Of a stretch of 64,000 nucleotides of DNA, positions 54,792-64,000 are shown piece after piece. Made by a program: the position numbers and the translations under genes. Position 1 is the first letter of the stretch; every line of letters begins with the position of its first letter. The notes beneath the pieces were generated by a model, which saw only the letters and a program-made list of their open reading frames with translations, ran no database searches and was not told where the DNA came from. Origin of the DNA: Perkinsus chesapeaki (taxonomy: Eukaryota; Perkinsozoa; Perkinsida; Perkinsidae); contig JAAPAO010000137.1 in assembly GCA_013115145.1 (NCBI GenBank), forward strand, positions 1-64,000. The letters are read 5' to 3'.

Positions 54792-55880
54792 AGGTACGTA
54801 CAGGGATGTAGGGCTCATCTTAACGAGAGCCCCGATTCCTGAGAAATCCCAATTTTAAGATTACCACTGTGAACTTACAGTGAACGTACGGCGCTGTGGA
54901 GTTCCAAGGATACTCCTGGATGCCAATCATGAGATCCCACAAGGCGAGTGACTCACCGTGAGATTGGAGCTAGCCGAGCTTCTTCCAACTTTTCATCTAT
55001 TTGCAATCCATCCATCCCACTCGTACCGTACGAGTCGTACGCTGAGTTATGTTCTTTACCAGCACAAATCGTCTAGCTCGGGACTCATTAACAAGATTTG
55101 GCGAACACAGCAGTGAATCTTAGTATAAGGTGTCACCTTAAAGATGATTTGCAACCCTATTAATACAATTTGGAGCTGCAATTGAGACAACTTATTGATT
55201 AAGTCTTAGTCCGCGGCCTCAGGGGCTACACCTTCAAATATACAATACATGACAGTTTCATGTTCATTTCCGGACGAGCCGCTGACACTCCGAACTGCAT
55301 ATTGGGCGAGCACGAAAGATACAATAAAGAATACAAGATAGTGATGAAGATCAATCGCCCGCTGAAAGATACAGTAACGCTCCATGTTATCATTATACTT
55401 CGAAGTACCGAACTGTACTCTTTCTCACGACCGGGAGTTCTCGATAGCGTTATCATCCGTCAATAACGATAAGCACAAGGCGATAACTGATCGCCGATGA
55501 TGGAGCCAGGGAAGGCTTCTTGCTTACTCTCGCAAGGGAATCAGAAAACCGCGCAGCGGAGCAGCCGGCGCTCAATGGATAGCATACTCTTCCACTTGGT
55601 CGTGGGGGACTGCTCCCCCATCTTGGGGGCCCCACAAGCGCTACGGCATGTGTAGTGCAAGTGGTAATCACAAAACGTCGTGAATAGTCAATGACTATAT
55701 GCTATGCTCTTTTCGGTTGATATATCAGTTTTGTTTGTTTTTGGTAGTTTAATTAAATGATGGGTATCTTTGTTAGAAGATGTTACACAATTTCTGGGAG
55801 GTCGCGAGTTCGTACGATCGATCTGGGTTTGGCCGTGAAAGTTTCGGACTCGGAATTTTCCAGCACCTTACTCGGAAAAA

Positions 55881-58800
55881 ATGATGGGAAACTGCCAGAT
55901 TCGTGAAATTATGGTCAACTCTGCTCCGCAAGTTACAGATGAAACTGACGCCACCAGCAAAGTCGCCGACATCGGGGAAAGCAATAATGGTGGAATGGTC
56001 CGACAGCAGCTAGCCTCACTTGGATATAACGTACTTACGAAGAAAAATAAGTACGAAATCAACAGTTTAACAATCACAACGATCTCAAGTCCCCTGAAAC
56101 TAAGGACATGACTGCCCATTAACTCAAACATCTGCTCATCATGCAGTCCATGGCATGAGATTGATAGCATGCGTGTCGGACATTGTGTGTCTTATTTCAA
56201 ATCGGTTGCTTATGGATTGTTATGAACTTTCTATCGGATGCTTAAGGACTTTAGTATGTCTAGCAAATATGTTCTCCAAGTCGATAAAGTCTACTCAGCA
56301 TGATTAGTAAACTCTCTTCTTGCTCGACATCCACGGACAATATGCTTCAATTTTGCCCTTCTGTACATCCTACTCTGTCGAACCGACTCCTCGAATCGAC
56401 TCCGACAGTGTCGCATCCGAACCGATAATATGAAAGCTCCTTTCAGAAAGGTGCAAGTGCTACAAGTACCTAGTAACGACTGTTTCGTTGCTAACATGGT
56501 TCGAATCGCGCCCTAACTGAAGATCCATCGAATTCTCTCAGGGAAACAGGAAGTTGCTTCTGGGTTTGGAGAGAGCTCCGACGAGATGCACTCAGTGCAG
56601 CCCAGGGCCACCTCCACAGCGCCCGAGGCGAAAGAGTCGTATACGTGAATAAGCTCGATAAGATGCCTGAGTTCGGAAATAAGTGCGGAGTAGCTGCCGC
56701 AGTGCGTCGGGGCCTCAAGGCACTAGGCAAGGAAGAGGAGTGCGAGTGGCTACCTGAGACGTACATCCTACCAAAGGTGGGCTACAACAGAATTAAAGGA
56801 TTACAAAACGTCAAAGGGGAACTCATCAAGCTCAGGAAAGCAAGTCCGCCGTGGCTGCAGTGAAACGGTCAACGAACGATACTTACTGGATTATAAAGCC
56901 AAAGTCATTGAACAGAGGAATGGGGATAAAAGTGAGGATCATCTCATACTACCGACCAAGGTGGCTACATTGGCCTGGCCAATATATTACTTAGCCTACT
57001 GTGTATTAGTGTATACCAGTACTAGTGGTACACAATGTTTTACTATTGTTGATACTAATGATGTGAGCCAGACTCGCAGTGAAGCTGGAAGTTACAGTCT
57101 GTAAAGGGAACCATCTTACCAAGCAGCCCACGTATATTAATTGATAATTTGACTTCCTCTCGGTACCCTTCTGCTAAGGCTAGCATAGATACTTGACCGA
57201 TCGGAATCGTTGGAATACTTGCGGGCTCACAGCGAGCAACTAAGCAGCCAAGGAGTCCTCCAGCGTTACATTCCTAACCCTTTGCTCCTCGAAGGTTGCA
57301 AATGTGATGTCAGAATGTATCTATTAATCACAAGGACGCAGCCGTTGAAGGTAAGATTGTGTAACGACTACATGAGAACCATTCGATCCTGACTTAATAA
57401 CAATTCTAATCTCTGGTGTCTGGAAGAATTCTACTAGAAATAGATCTTTAATTACAGGACTTTTATCGATGATTAATATTACTATTATTATTGCCACTGT
57501 ACCAGATTAAATAGTGAATATCATATCTAAGCCGTTGTATGATACATACAATATAGGGCATGAACCGATTCGGCTTAATCTACGTTCTTATGGGTCCTTT
57601 TGTAGTCGTCCCATTTTATAGGCTTACTTCGCCCGAGGTTACGTAAGGCGCACGTTGGCGGCCTATTCGAACGATATGTCTGATCGTCCGGCGCATCTTA
57701 CGAATCAAGCTGTTCAGAAGAAGCTAGGAACGGAATACGAGAATAGGAAACATGACTCTACATGGTGAAGCATTCGACACTCCAATATTCAACTTTGAAC
57801 ACTAAAGTTAACAGCTTAAAGGACAAGTTGTTTTGCAAAAGCGACCTCCCCTTCTCCAGCGGAATGTCTTTCAGATGTATCAGTGCCGGTAGCTCCAACT
57901 GAACTATACCGAAAGGTGTAGGAGTGTTGCTCCACTAAATCTTAATTCTTCCAACAAGTCTACCGAGTCATAAACGTCAGAAACTACATTGCTCTGAGAG
58001 CAATGGCCTCAAAAAAGGCTCACACGCAATGCATGTAGCGAAGTTGAAATATTTTTTGACTGTGTAATATGGATTGCTCACACAATGCACCCACTTTCAC
58101 GCCTATCGAAACTGCGACCAAGCTCGTGAGCAGTAGCTGTGTTGAAAATTTACTGCTCTTGGAACTTCCAAGTTGGAAGCTCAGACGTCTGGTTTGCTGC
58201 TAGGAGCCTCAATCAGCTATGCGAGTATCTCTCATCCATATCATCTCATAACACCGATCCAAGCTGGTGGATGGATCACTGGTATATTGACAATTTCGAG
58301 CCGACGGTCATAGAGATGGCTGCAATTGCACTTGAAGGGGTGCGGAGTGACTTGGGCAGGTGAACAATGGCAAGCACCTGACCCACGCACGGACCTGGTG
58401 GAGAGTAGCTGGCGTATCCGAACGTATATTAGGTCTGTGATGATGCGGATTAGTGGTACAATTATTGGTGGCGAGATCTTCGGCTACGATGTCCTGCCGA
58501 GTGCTGATCTGAAACCTTACCTTCTGGAATTCAATTCCAATCCCGCTATATTCACCAATACAAGAGTTCTTCAAGAAGTAGGTATGGGGATGTTTCCGGC
58601 ACTCGCACTTGCCCTCTTATTCGTCCTATTCTTTAGAAGCGATTGATAATCGCAGGATTTTCAGTGAGAACTCACTCTACGAGTTAAATGAGTTAATGAA
58701 GTTCTCGCGAAATCCTAAACGAGTTACCTTCACTAATTATCATTTCATGCTGGTCTTGTTGGTCGTCGCGGTAAGTGGTCATCTTGCCGGTTCTGTATAT

Positions 58801-59226
58801 GACCTTCATTCTGGTAGCAGCATAGCCATGCTTCATAACATCGCTACGTATGCTGCATACGCGTAGGTCAAGGGCGTACATAGCATTCAATGGTGGGTGT
58901 GAGTTTATAGTCCAACGCCAAAAATGGCTTAGTTGGACTATTTGCCGTATGTTATGGATCTCTACATATTATTGGACCAGAGCCCTGACATTGGCACTCT
59001 TTCAGTTTCTAATTTTTCTTCGGAGCAACATCCAAAAGTACGACTTATCTTGTGTACGTAGGTTATCCCGCCGATAATCAAGCAGGCTATTGAGCTCATT
59101 GAGTTTGATAATCATCAGTTTGCAAGCCCTCTTAGTAACCAGCCGTATCCAGCACCATCGGAACTCGGACCGTGGCAACTGATTATTGATGATGAGAAAA
59201 AGCATACATTTGTGCCATCCAAGTGA
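55881..59226 (+). CDS. Tubulin-tyrosine-ligase-like (TTLL) polyglutamylase/glycylase
   Basis: ATP-grasp enzyme that ligates amino acids to tubulin tails. Candidate first exon 55881-56029 (MMGNCQIREIMVNSAPQVTD) ends in SNNGGMVRQQLASLGYN. The exon to about 56779 reads VNKLDKMPEFGNKCGVAAAV, then LPETYILPK. The exon to 57351 reads VLQRYIPNPLLLEGCKCDVR and MYLLITRTQPL. The exon about 57624-57765 contains YFARGYVRRTLAAYS and RPAHLTNQAVQKK. The exon to about 58338 reads SWWMDHWYIDNFEPTVIEMA. The exon about 58432-58581 contains GGEIFGYDVLPSADLKPYLL and EFNSNPAIFTNT (metal-binding Glu and Asn). The last exon from about 59063 (VIPPIIKQAIELIEFDN) stops at 59224-59226. Exons between 56030 and 56640 are not resolved. 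The family is clear; substrate class is not. Confidence 0.87.
58895..58941 (+). repeat. Second hairpin family, copy 2 (intact)
   Basis: ATAGTCCAAC (58907-58916) and GTTGGACTAT (58932-58941) pair perfectly around GCCAAAAATGGCTTA, whose own GCCA/TGGC can pair. It is preceded by the GTGTGAGTTT shared with 28111-28151. Located in the last TTLL intron. Confidence 0.75.
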
Positions 59227-59589
59227 ACTGTTTCAAATGCCTGGATTTGTATTTGCCGCTTCTCTGTGATTATTAAATTAAACCATAAAGTTAAATCGCT
59301 TAAGTATCTAATCGTATGGATTCGTTGCTTCTAAGTTATGTCCTGATTTCTCTCTGTTCAAGTTCGTACCAAGGGGCCATAGAGGAAGATTAACTATTCT
59401 CAAATGCTGTAGGCCACATTGGCGCTTATACAATTGATGTTTCTCCTCACTCCTGCGAAACATCTCATATTCCTATTACGCTTCCAATGCGATAATACCA
59501 ATTATTAATGAGAAGTGTAGTATCAATTATAAGCACCTTCGCTACGCGAATGTGGATTCCCATCGGACTGCTCAAGGTTGATTCCCCCT
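59227..59589. other. Intergenic
   Basis: Short AT-rich spacer between TTLL and EF-hand genes, same strand; nothing recognised. Confidence 0.6.
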
Positions 59590-61108
59590 ATGAGACGCCA
59601 GTCAGATTCGTCCGACCAAAGCGGACGAAACTCGGTAGCCTCCAATGCCTCCGGGAGAGTAGATAGTTCTCATAGCGGACCAGACCCCGAACTTGTCGAG
59701 CTTGCTGAACAAATGAATTTGCCTGTTCAAGATTTGGAAGAGTTTAGAGAGGTGGGCCACCTATCATCTATGTACGTGCCAGCTCTGGACTTCCTAACGC
59801 ATCCCCCACAAACCTCAATTGGCCCGTTTCCCATTCACTATACTCAATAGTATCGCTTCAGGTCTTCAGCCTGGTCGATACTGATAGAGGAGGGAGCATA
59901 AGCATTGAAGTGAGCATCGAGCACGTTTATATAAGAAATTATAATATAGAGGAGACGGTCTGTAGAAGACCTTATAGCGGAACAATAATTAAGCCTATAG
60001 TAGTCACTTGAGCTGACAAGCATACAGTCTGCGAGTCTGGCCGCTAACTTTACACTGTTTATCATCCGCTTAACCACCCCACTGCTGACGATCGTTGTCT
60101 CGTTGAGACAGAGCTAAGCTCTGTCTAGTCTATCTTGCTTCTCGTGGACAAAGAGACTAGCATGACCCCACGCGCCACTTCGAGTTGCGGTACGTGACAG
60201 GAGGACGTAATGTGAATCACACAACGCAGAATCTTCATTGGAGCTTCTCAGGAGCTCGGAACACTCATGGACACGCTCGGTGTGAAAGTGACGCCGGAGG
60301 AGTTGGAAATAATGGTTGCTGAAATCGATGAAAACGGGAATGGAGAAATAGACTTTGAAGAATTCGTGCAAGTAAGATTGATATTGTGACAGTGTTGTGT
60401 ATACGTTCAAGGTGATGTCTCGGAAGACGAGCGCTGACCATTCACCAGATGAAGTTAAGAGCGCTTTCAAACTATTCGCTGCTCCGGAGGCACCCGACGG
60501 AACAATATCATTGAAGGATTTAGAAGATGCTTTAACAGTACGGCAGCCGAGCGGCGTACCACCTCCACACGAATTGGTTCGCCCCAGTGCGCCTACGTGC
60601 CGAGCCTCGTATTCCTATTGGGAATTTCCCGATAATAACTTCGTTATGAGAACCAGAAATGGAACGTGCTTACGGAGTACTCGCATATACACTGCGACAG
60701 ATTCCAATTCTCGCCGCGCGCTGAGGGGTTGATTCCCCGGTATATCTGGTACGAGTGTTAATAGGTCACTGATATCATGTTTGTACGTCAATAACTCACA
60801 ATATGAAGACTTCATGCGCCGCATGAAGACTAATACGTGATATTGAATTTTTAAGATGAAAAAAAAGTTGATAAGAATTTGACGCGTAGTGTATCTTTCG
60901 AATTCTCTCGTACAACGTATCACACTGTTAGTCTGAAAATGATGTTACAGCTTACCCCGCTCGATGTCGGGGCGGTAGTATCTTATGTCAGAATTATGGC
61001 AGGGATAGACTCACAAAGGAAGAAGCTCAAGAGTTATGCTCTCACCTTGATAACACAGATGGGCGCTTTAATTATCGTGACTATGTGAATATGACAATGG
61101 ACCAGTGA
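59590..61108 (+). CDS. EF-hand calcium-binding protein, calmodulin/centrin-like
   Basis: Ca2+ sensor. Start at 59590 (MRRQSDSSDQSGRNSVASNA) gives a Ser-rich N-terminal extension, then ELVELAEQMNLPVQDLEEF up to about 59749. Exon about 60245-60370 reads LMDTLGVKVTPEELEIMVAE with a canonical loop DENGNGEIDFEEF. Exon about 60415-60538 (SPDEVKSAFKLFAAPEAPDG then TISLKDLEDALT) is an EF-hand whose loop lacks several ligands. The last exon, about 61005-61108, has LTKEEAQELCSHLDNTDGRF with NYRDYVNM. So there is one intact loop and two weaker ones, with the exon joining 59749 to 60245 not fully resolved. It resembles the calmodulin family but is extended and divergent. Confidence 0.8.
60106..60126. repeat. 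10-bp inverted repeat in EF-hand gene intron
   Basis: AGACAGAGCT, one base, AGCTCTGTCT; perfect pairing. It lies in the first intron. Confidence 0.6.
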
Positions 61109-61728
61109 GAATCATCCGAGGTGTTCGATAATGGCATCCAATGAAGTCATGACGCTGGTGGCACGTTAAAGTATCTTCGGAGTTCGTGTTGAATTTCAAG
61201 TCGAATATACAAGCGGACTCGAGCCGACCAGGTCAGGCGAAAGATGAGAGACGCAGATAAATGAATACGCACCCAGGCAAATCAGAGTGTCTCAGAACCA
61301 GAAAGCTAATTGCCGATACAATTCCCCCTCGTGTGTTAAGCACAAAACCGTTTCATTAGTGGGAGAAAACAAGTGGTATAGGTCTTCATGTCCGCACCGA
61401 TTGCGCATCGTTTGTCAGTGCGCTGCGACTGTATAATAGTTATAGGACTATAAAGGTTGAACTTGACAGGGCAGGCGAATTATTAGGCGGCTATTATGAA
61501 CATGAGTTTCGTAACTCAGTGAGTGTTCTGAATTCCTATGTACTCACTAACAAACAGAATAAGCTTGAGGTGGAAAAGCAGACAACAAATAAAATATAGA
61601 TCAAAGCTTGCCACTGAGGTTACTTCTGTGGACTACGCGAGCTATAATAGCTCAGATATTACTTTACTGAAATAAGTTATCCTTTAGGATACCTTATCGC
61701 AAAAGGTATCTATGAAAAGTTAGTAGAG
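61109..61728. other. Intergenic
   Basis: Convergent 3' flanks. A small inverted repeat near 61678-61711 (AGGATACCTTAT / AAAGGTATC) might act as a 3' end signal; no gene seen. Confidence 0.5.
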
Positions 61729-62670
61729 CTAACACGTAACAGGATAGTTCATTGGGCTCAAACCACAATTCTGATCGATTGGGTCAATACAAACAGATGA
61801 GCCGTCAGCGTCAGTGTGAAGGCCACGACAGATGTGCCTATCAGACCTGCACTCGATGTGATAGTTTTCCTTCGCACAGAGATTGTTGCCGTGCTCGTTA
61901 CAGAATACATCACATGAGTTGCGAGGCTTGTAAGGAGTTGGGGGAGTCGTCCTCTTGCATCTTACTGGCCTGTTGGCCTTACCATAGCCACATTTACCAT
62001 CTCCCTTATCGAAACACTTATGCTTGAAAGTTGAGTCGGTCCAGTAGAGGCCTCTGCATATCGGAGGAACTCTGTCTTCCCGACACTCGTACAATGTGTT
62101 GTTGAATTTACACTCATCAACGACGGGCTCAGGCACGGGTGTAGTAGTTGTAGTCGGGCAGGGCTCAGGAGTGGTAGTTGTAGTCGGGCAGGGCTCAGGA
62201 GTAGTAGTTGTAGTCGGGCAGGGCTCAGGAGTGGTAGTTGTAGTTGGGCAGGGCTCAGGAGTGGTAGTTGTAGTTGGGCAGGGCTCAGGAGTAGTACTTG
62301 TAGTCGGGCAGGGCTCAGGAGTAGTAGTTGTGGTCGGGCAGGGCTCAGGAGTGGTAGTTGTGGTCGGGCAGGGCTCAGGACCTTCAGTTGTGGTAGTAGA
62401 GCTTCCCTCACACTCCACTGGGGTGTTCATTGGATAATACCCACATTTACCATCTTCTACATCAATACATATCTCAGTTTTCTTTGCATCGGTCCAATAA
62501 AGATGCTGGCAGATGTGAACCGGCTTTTCCTTACGACATATGAAATCACCACCATGACGAGTACAAGCACCATTACTGTGCTGGTCACAAAATGATTTGC
62601 AATCCTTTGCAATATCAGAGCGACCAAAAGCACTAGAAATAACGAGGGCGATGCCGACTGGTGCCTTCAT
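61729..62670 (-). CDS. Secreted Cys-rich protein with three modules and a PEPCPT-repeat linker
   Basis: Intronless, 313 residues from ATG at 62670, which starts a signal peptide (MKAPVGIALVISSAFG); an earlier in-frame ATG would bury it. Module 1 contains CKSFCDQHSNGACTRHGGDF, then CQHLYWTDAKKTEICID and GKCGYYPMNTPVEC. Next come eight copies of a 10-residue EPCPTTTTTP unit. Module 2 has CRGLYWTDSTFKHKCFDKGD and CGYGKANRPVRC. Module 3 has CDVFCNEHGNNLCAKENYH, CRGLHTDADGSSVCID and CGLSPMNYPVTC. The regular Cys spacing indicates disulfide-bonded extracellular modules; the Thr-rich linker is a likely O-glycosylation site. Such LYWTD modules are, to my memory, expanded in Perkinsus. The function is unknown. 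Confidence 0.88.
   Translation of the reverse strand: MKAPVGIALVISSAFGRSDIAKDCKSFCDQHSNGACTRHGGDFICRKEKPVHICQHLYWTDAKKTEICIDVEDGKCGYYPMNTPVECEGSSTTTTEGPEPCPTTTTTPEPCPTTTTTPEPCPTTSTTPEPCPTTTTTPEPCPTTTTTPEPCPTTTTTPEPCPTTTTTPEPCPTTTTTPVPEPVVDECKFNNTLYECREDRVPPICRGLYWTDSTFKHKCFDKGDGKCGYGKANRPVRCKRTTPPTPYKPRNSCDVFCNEHGNNLCAKENYHIECRSDRHICRGLHTDADGSSVCIDPIDQNCGLSPMNYPVTC
62140..62385. repeat. 30-bp coding minisatellite
   Basis: Eight 30-bp units (TTGTAGTCGGGCAGGGCTCA core on the plus strand) encode the EPCPTTTTTP repeats on the minus strand. Units differ only at a few third positions and one T-to-S change, which suggests recent expansion and likely length polymorphism. Confidence 0.95.
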
Positions 62671-63631
62671 GGTGAAGAATGAATAAAAATTAGGTGTAAG
62701 TTCGCTGTATGTGGAAATGGGTGACGCGGATTCATCGCCCAACTAGCTCCCGTGGCGGGCGTGGAGCGTTCTCCCATGGCCAGTAGTTTCATCCGCAATT
62801 TTCGAGAGTATTTACCCTGCGAGCGACAAAGCGCATTCCCTTGTATCAAGCAAAACGTGGGGCTCCAGTGCCACAACTCTAGAGAGAGCAGGAAGCAATA
62901 TTGAGTGTAAGCCGACTCAGCGAGAGAATGTGCGGTACGGTTCTAGTCCCAGTGCTGCTGCTCCAGGTAACACACGCGACGTGGGAAGCCGCGAAGGTCA
63001 ATTACTGGTCTTGCACTCAATTTGGCACTACCAACTTGCGATTTGCAAGCTCATAGTGCTGCTGCAGTCTGTTGGCAGGTTTTGAAGAACCCACTCCTGA
63101 CAATGGGTTTAAACACCGTATGACATTGCCTAAGTGACATGGTGATCTCCAGCGCCACCACTCGTATTAACCCCGGCCTGGGTTTGACCTTCCGTTAGCC
63201 ATGAAACTGTCCCTTGGAAGCATTACCACTCTAACGTGCACTTATAATACCGGGAAGTATCGTAGAGTCTCAACAGTGCTGAAGGTCTTCCCGCAAGAGT
63301 ATGGTACTGTGAAGCTTCGGTACCCGAGTTGCTGTTGGCGCCTTGCTCCTCGGCTTCTCTCTGAGACTCTGGTCGGCGACCAGTGGTCGCTATGATACGT
63401 CTATCCTTTATCGAGCCCAAGACAAAGTAATCTTTCTGATACGGTATCAATAAGACGTTCGACAAGGTCTAGACCTCCTACCAAACTATGGTTCATCGAC
63501 TCGTACGGTGATTCCTATTAGAATGTGCGCCACGTAAAGTTTTCATAGAAAGGCGCGATATAAAGTTACTTTGGTAAAGTGACAATAGCTCCGTGACACT
63601 AATTTGGTAAAAGGCCCAGTCATCATTCTAG
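62671..63631. other. Intergenic
   Basis: Upstream of the LYWTD gene and downstream of the last secreted gene. No convincing exon; frames at 63201-63465 overlap on both strands. Confidence 0.5.
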
Positions 63632-63927
63632 TCACTCTTCTGGCGTAGTCTTCTTACAGCAGGGACAGCTCGCACCGCCGCAAAAAGCTACGTCCGAAAA
63701 GCAGTCTGGAATCAAGAATTCTACATCCATGCATCGACGACATTTTTTGCACTTGGATTGCTTACAGCACGGGCAGTCGGGCCCATCACATTTAAGGGCT
63801 TGGCCAGGACATGATGGACTGAACGGGGTCCGTCTGCATATCTTACATTCGACGCATTCTTGGGTGGGAATGCATAAGTGAGTCCGACAACAACGAGACA
63901 TACGATGGCATAGGAGAGACGCATCAT
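63632..63927 (-). CDS. Small secreted Cys-rich protein, apparent frameshift
   Basis: The start at 63927 (MMRLSYAIVCLVVVGLTYAF) gives a textbook signal peptide. The Cys-rich body lies in another frame by one base: CIPTQECVECKICRRTPF, KCDGPDCPCCKQSKCKKC, FCGGASCPCCKKTTPEE, stop at the left end. The switch must occur between about 63895 and 63845. No intron longer than about 45 nt fits there with a frame change, so a real indel, a sequencing error or unusual splicing are all possible. The body has two DCPCCK/SCPCCK motifs. Function unknown. Confidence 0.65.
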
Positions 63928-64000
63928 TTGTGGACTTACAAATGAAACCTTAAAGAGCAGGCCAGCGTTATGAGATATATCAGCCAAAAACTGTCAAACT

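Larger units (their letters stand above)
51463..55880. other. Poorly resolved region rich in inverted repeats
   Basis: No gene could be assembled. Open frames on both strands overlap (for example 51333-51707 minus, 54330-54756 both strands). Frame 55260-55375 (+, MFISGRAADTPNCILGEHER) could be an exon of an unknown gene or of the TTLL gene. Three strong inverted repeats are listed separately. Confidence 0.5.

Noticed and set aside
55553-55640. tRNA-like D arm (GCTCAATGGATAGC)
   Set aside because: Downstream bases form a G/C-rich hairpin (GGGGGACTGCTCCCCC) rather than anticodon and T arms.
61962-62437. Long open frames on both strands over the PEPCPT repeats
   Set aside because: They are frame shadows of the 30-bp minisatellite. 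The minus-strand frame with signal peptide and ordered cysteines is the gene.

Overview
This is intron-rich nuclear DNA of a eukaryotic microbe. The protein set (tandem truncated globins, RpiB, POC1-like WD40, TTLL, an EF-hand protein, secreted Cys-rich modules with the C..LYWTD..K..C pattern), dense GT-AG introns of about 45-500 nt and compact spacing suggest an alveolate. The genus Perkinsus (protozoan mollusc parasites) is my best guess, mainly from the Cys-rich secreted modules. That is an inference from memory of families, not a search. Most genes had to be assembled by eye from exons, so spliced spans are given with approximate exon boundaries.

Layout. 1-4755 (+): 3' part of a multi-domain truncated globin gene with at least five globin domains and three tRNA genes in its introns. 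5544-7275 (-) eIF4E; 7420-10165 (-) Hsc70-interacting protein Hip/ST13. 10166-12750: unrecognised region ending in a 39-bp tandem repeat that holds an assembly gap. 13063-14745 (-) papain-family cysteine protease. 15617-17014: foldback/TIR element. 17015-21340: mostly unassignable. 21345-23949 (+) WD40 protein; 24097-25119 (+) intronless unknown; 25420-28478 (+) FkbM-type methyltransferase; 28747-31332 (+) tandem RpiB pair; 31671-32913 (-) carbonyl-reductase-like SDR; 32981-36732 (-) WD40/coiled-coil protein; 37684-38219 (-) ribosomal protein L26 (uL24) divergent from 38952-39848 (+) METTL6-like tRNA methyltransferase; 40769-49442 (+) DNA2 nuclease-helicase; 49.8-55.8 kb poorly resolved; 55881-59226 (+) tubulin-tyrosine-ligase-like enzyme; 59590-61108 (+) EF-hand protein; 61729-63927 (-) two secreted Cys-rich proteins.

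Themes. Housekeeping genes (translation, proteostasis, replication, cytoskeleton) are mixed with lineage-specific secreted genes; there is no operon logic. Three unexplained patterns cross gene boundaries. (1) All six tRNA genes lie inside introns of protein genes, five of them antisense to the host. (2) A stem-loop element of about 30-40 nt (stem GTATCTT/AAGATAC, loop core GCACGCTCAACCT) recurs at least eight times and in some cases makes up most of a short intron. (3) A perfect or near-perfect palindrome built on ATCGATCACGTGATCGAT recurs three times. The poly-globin with alternating domain types and the hairpin element are the best candidates for undescribed biology.
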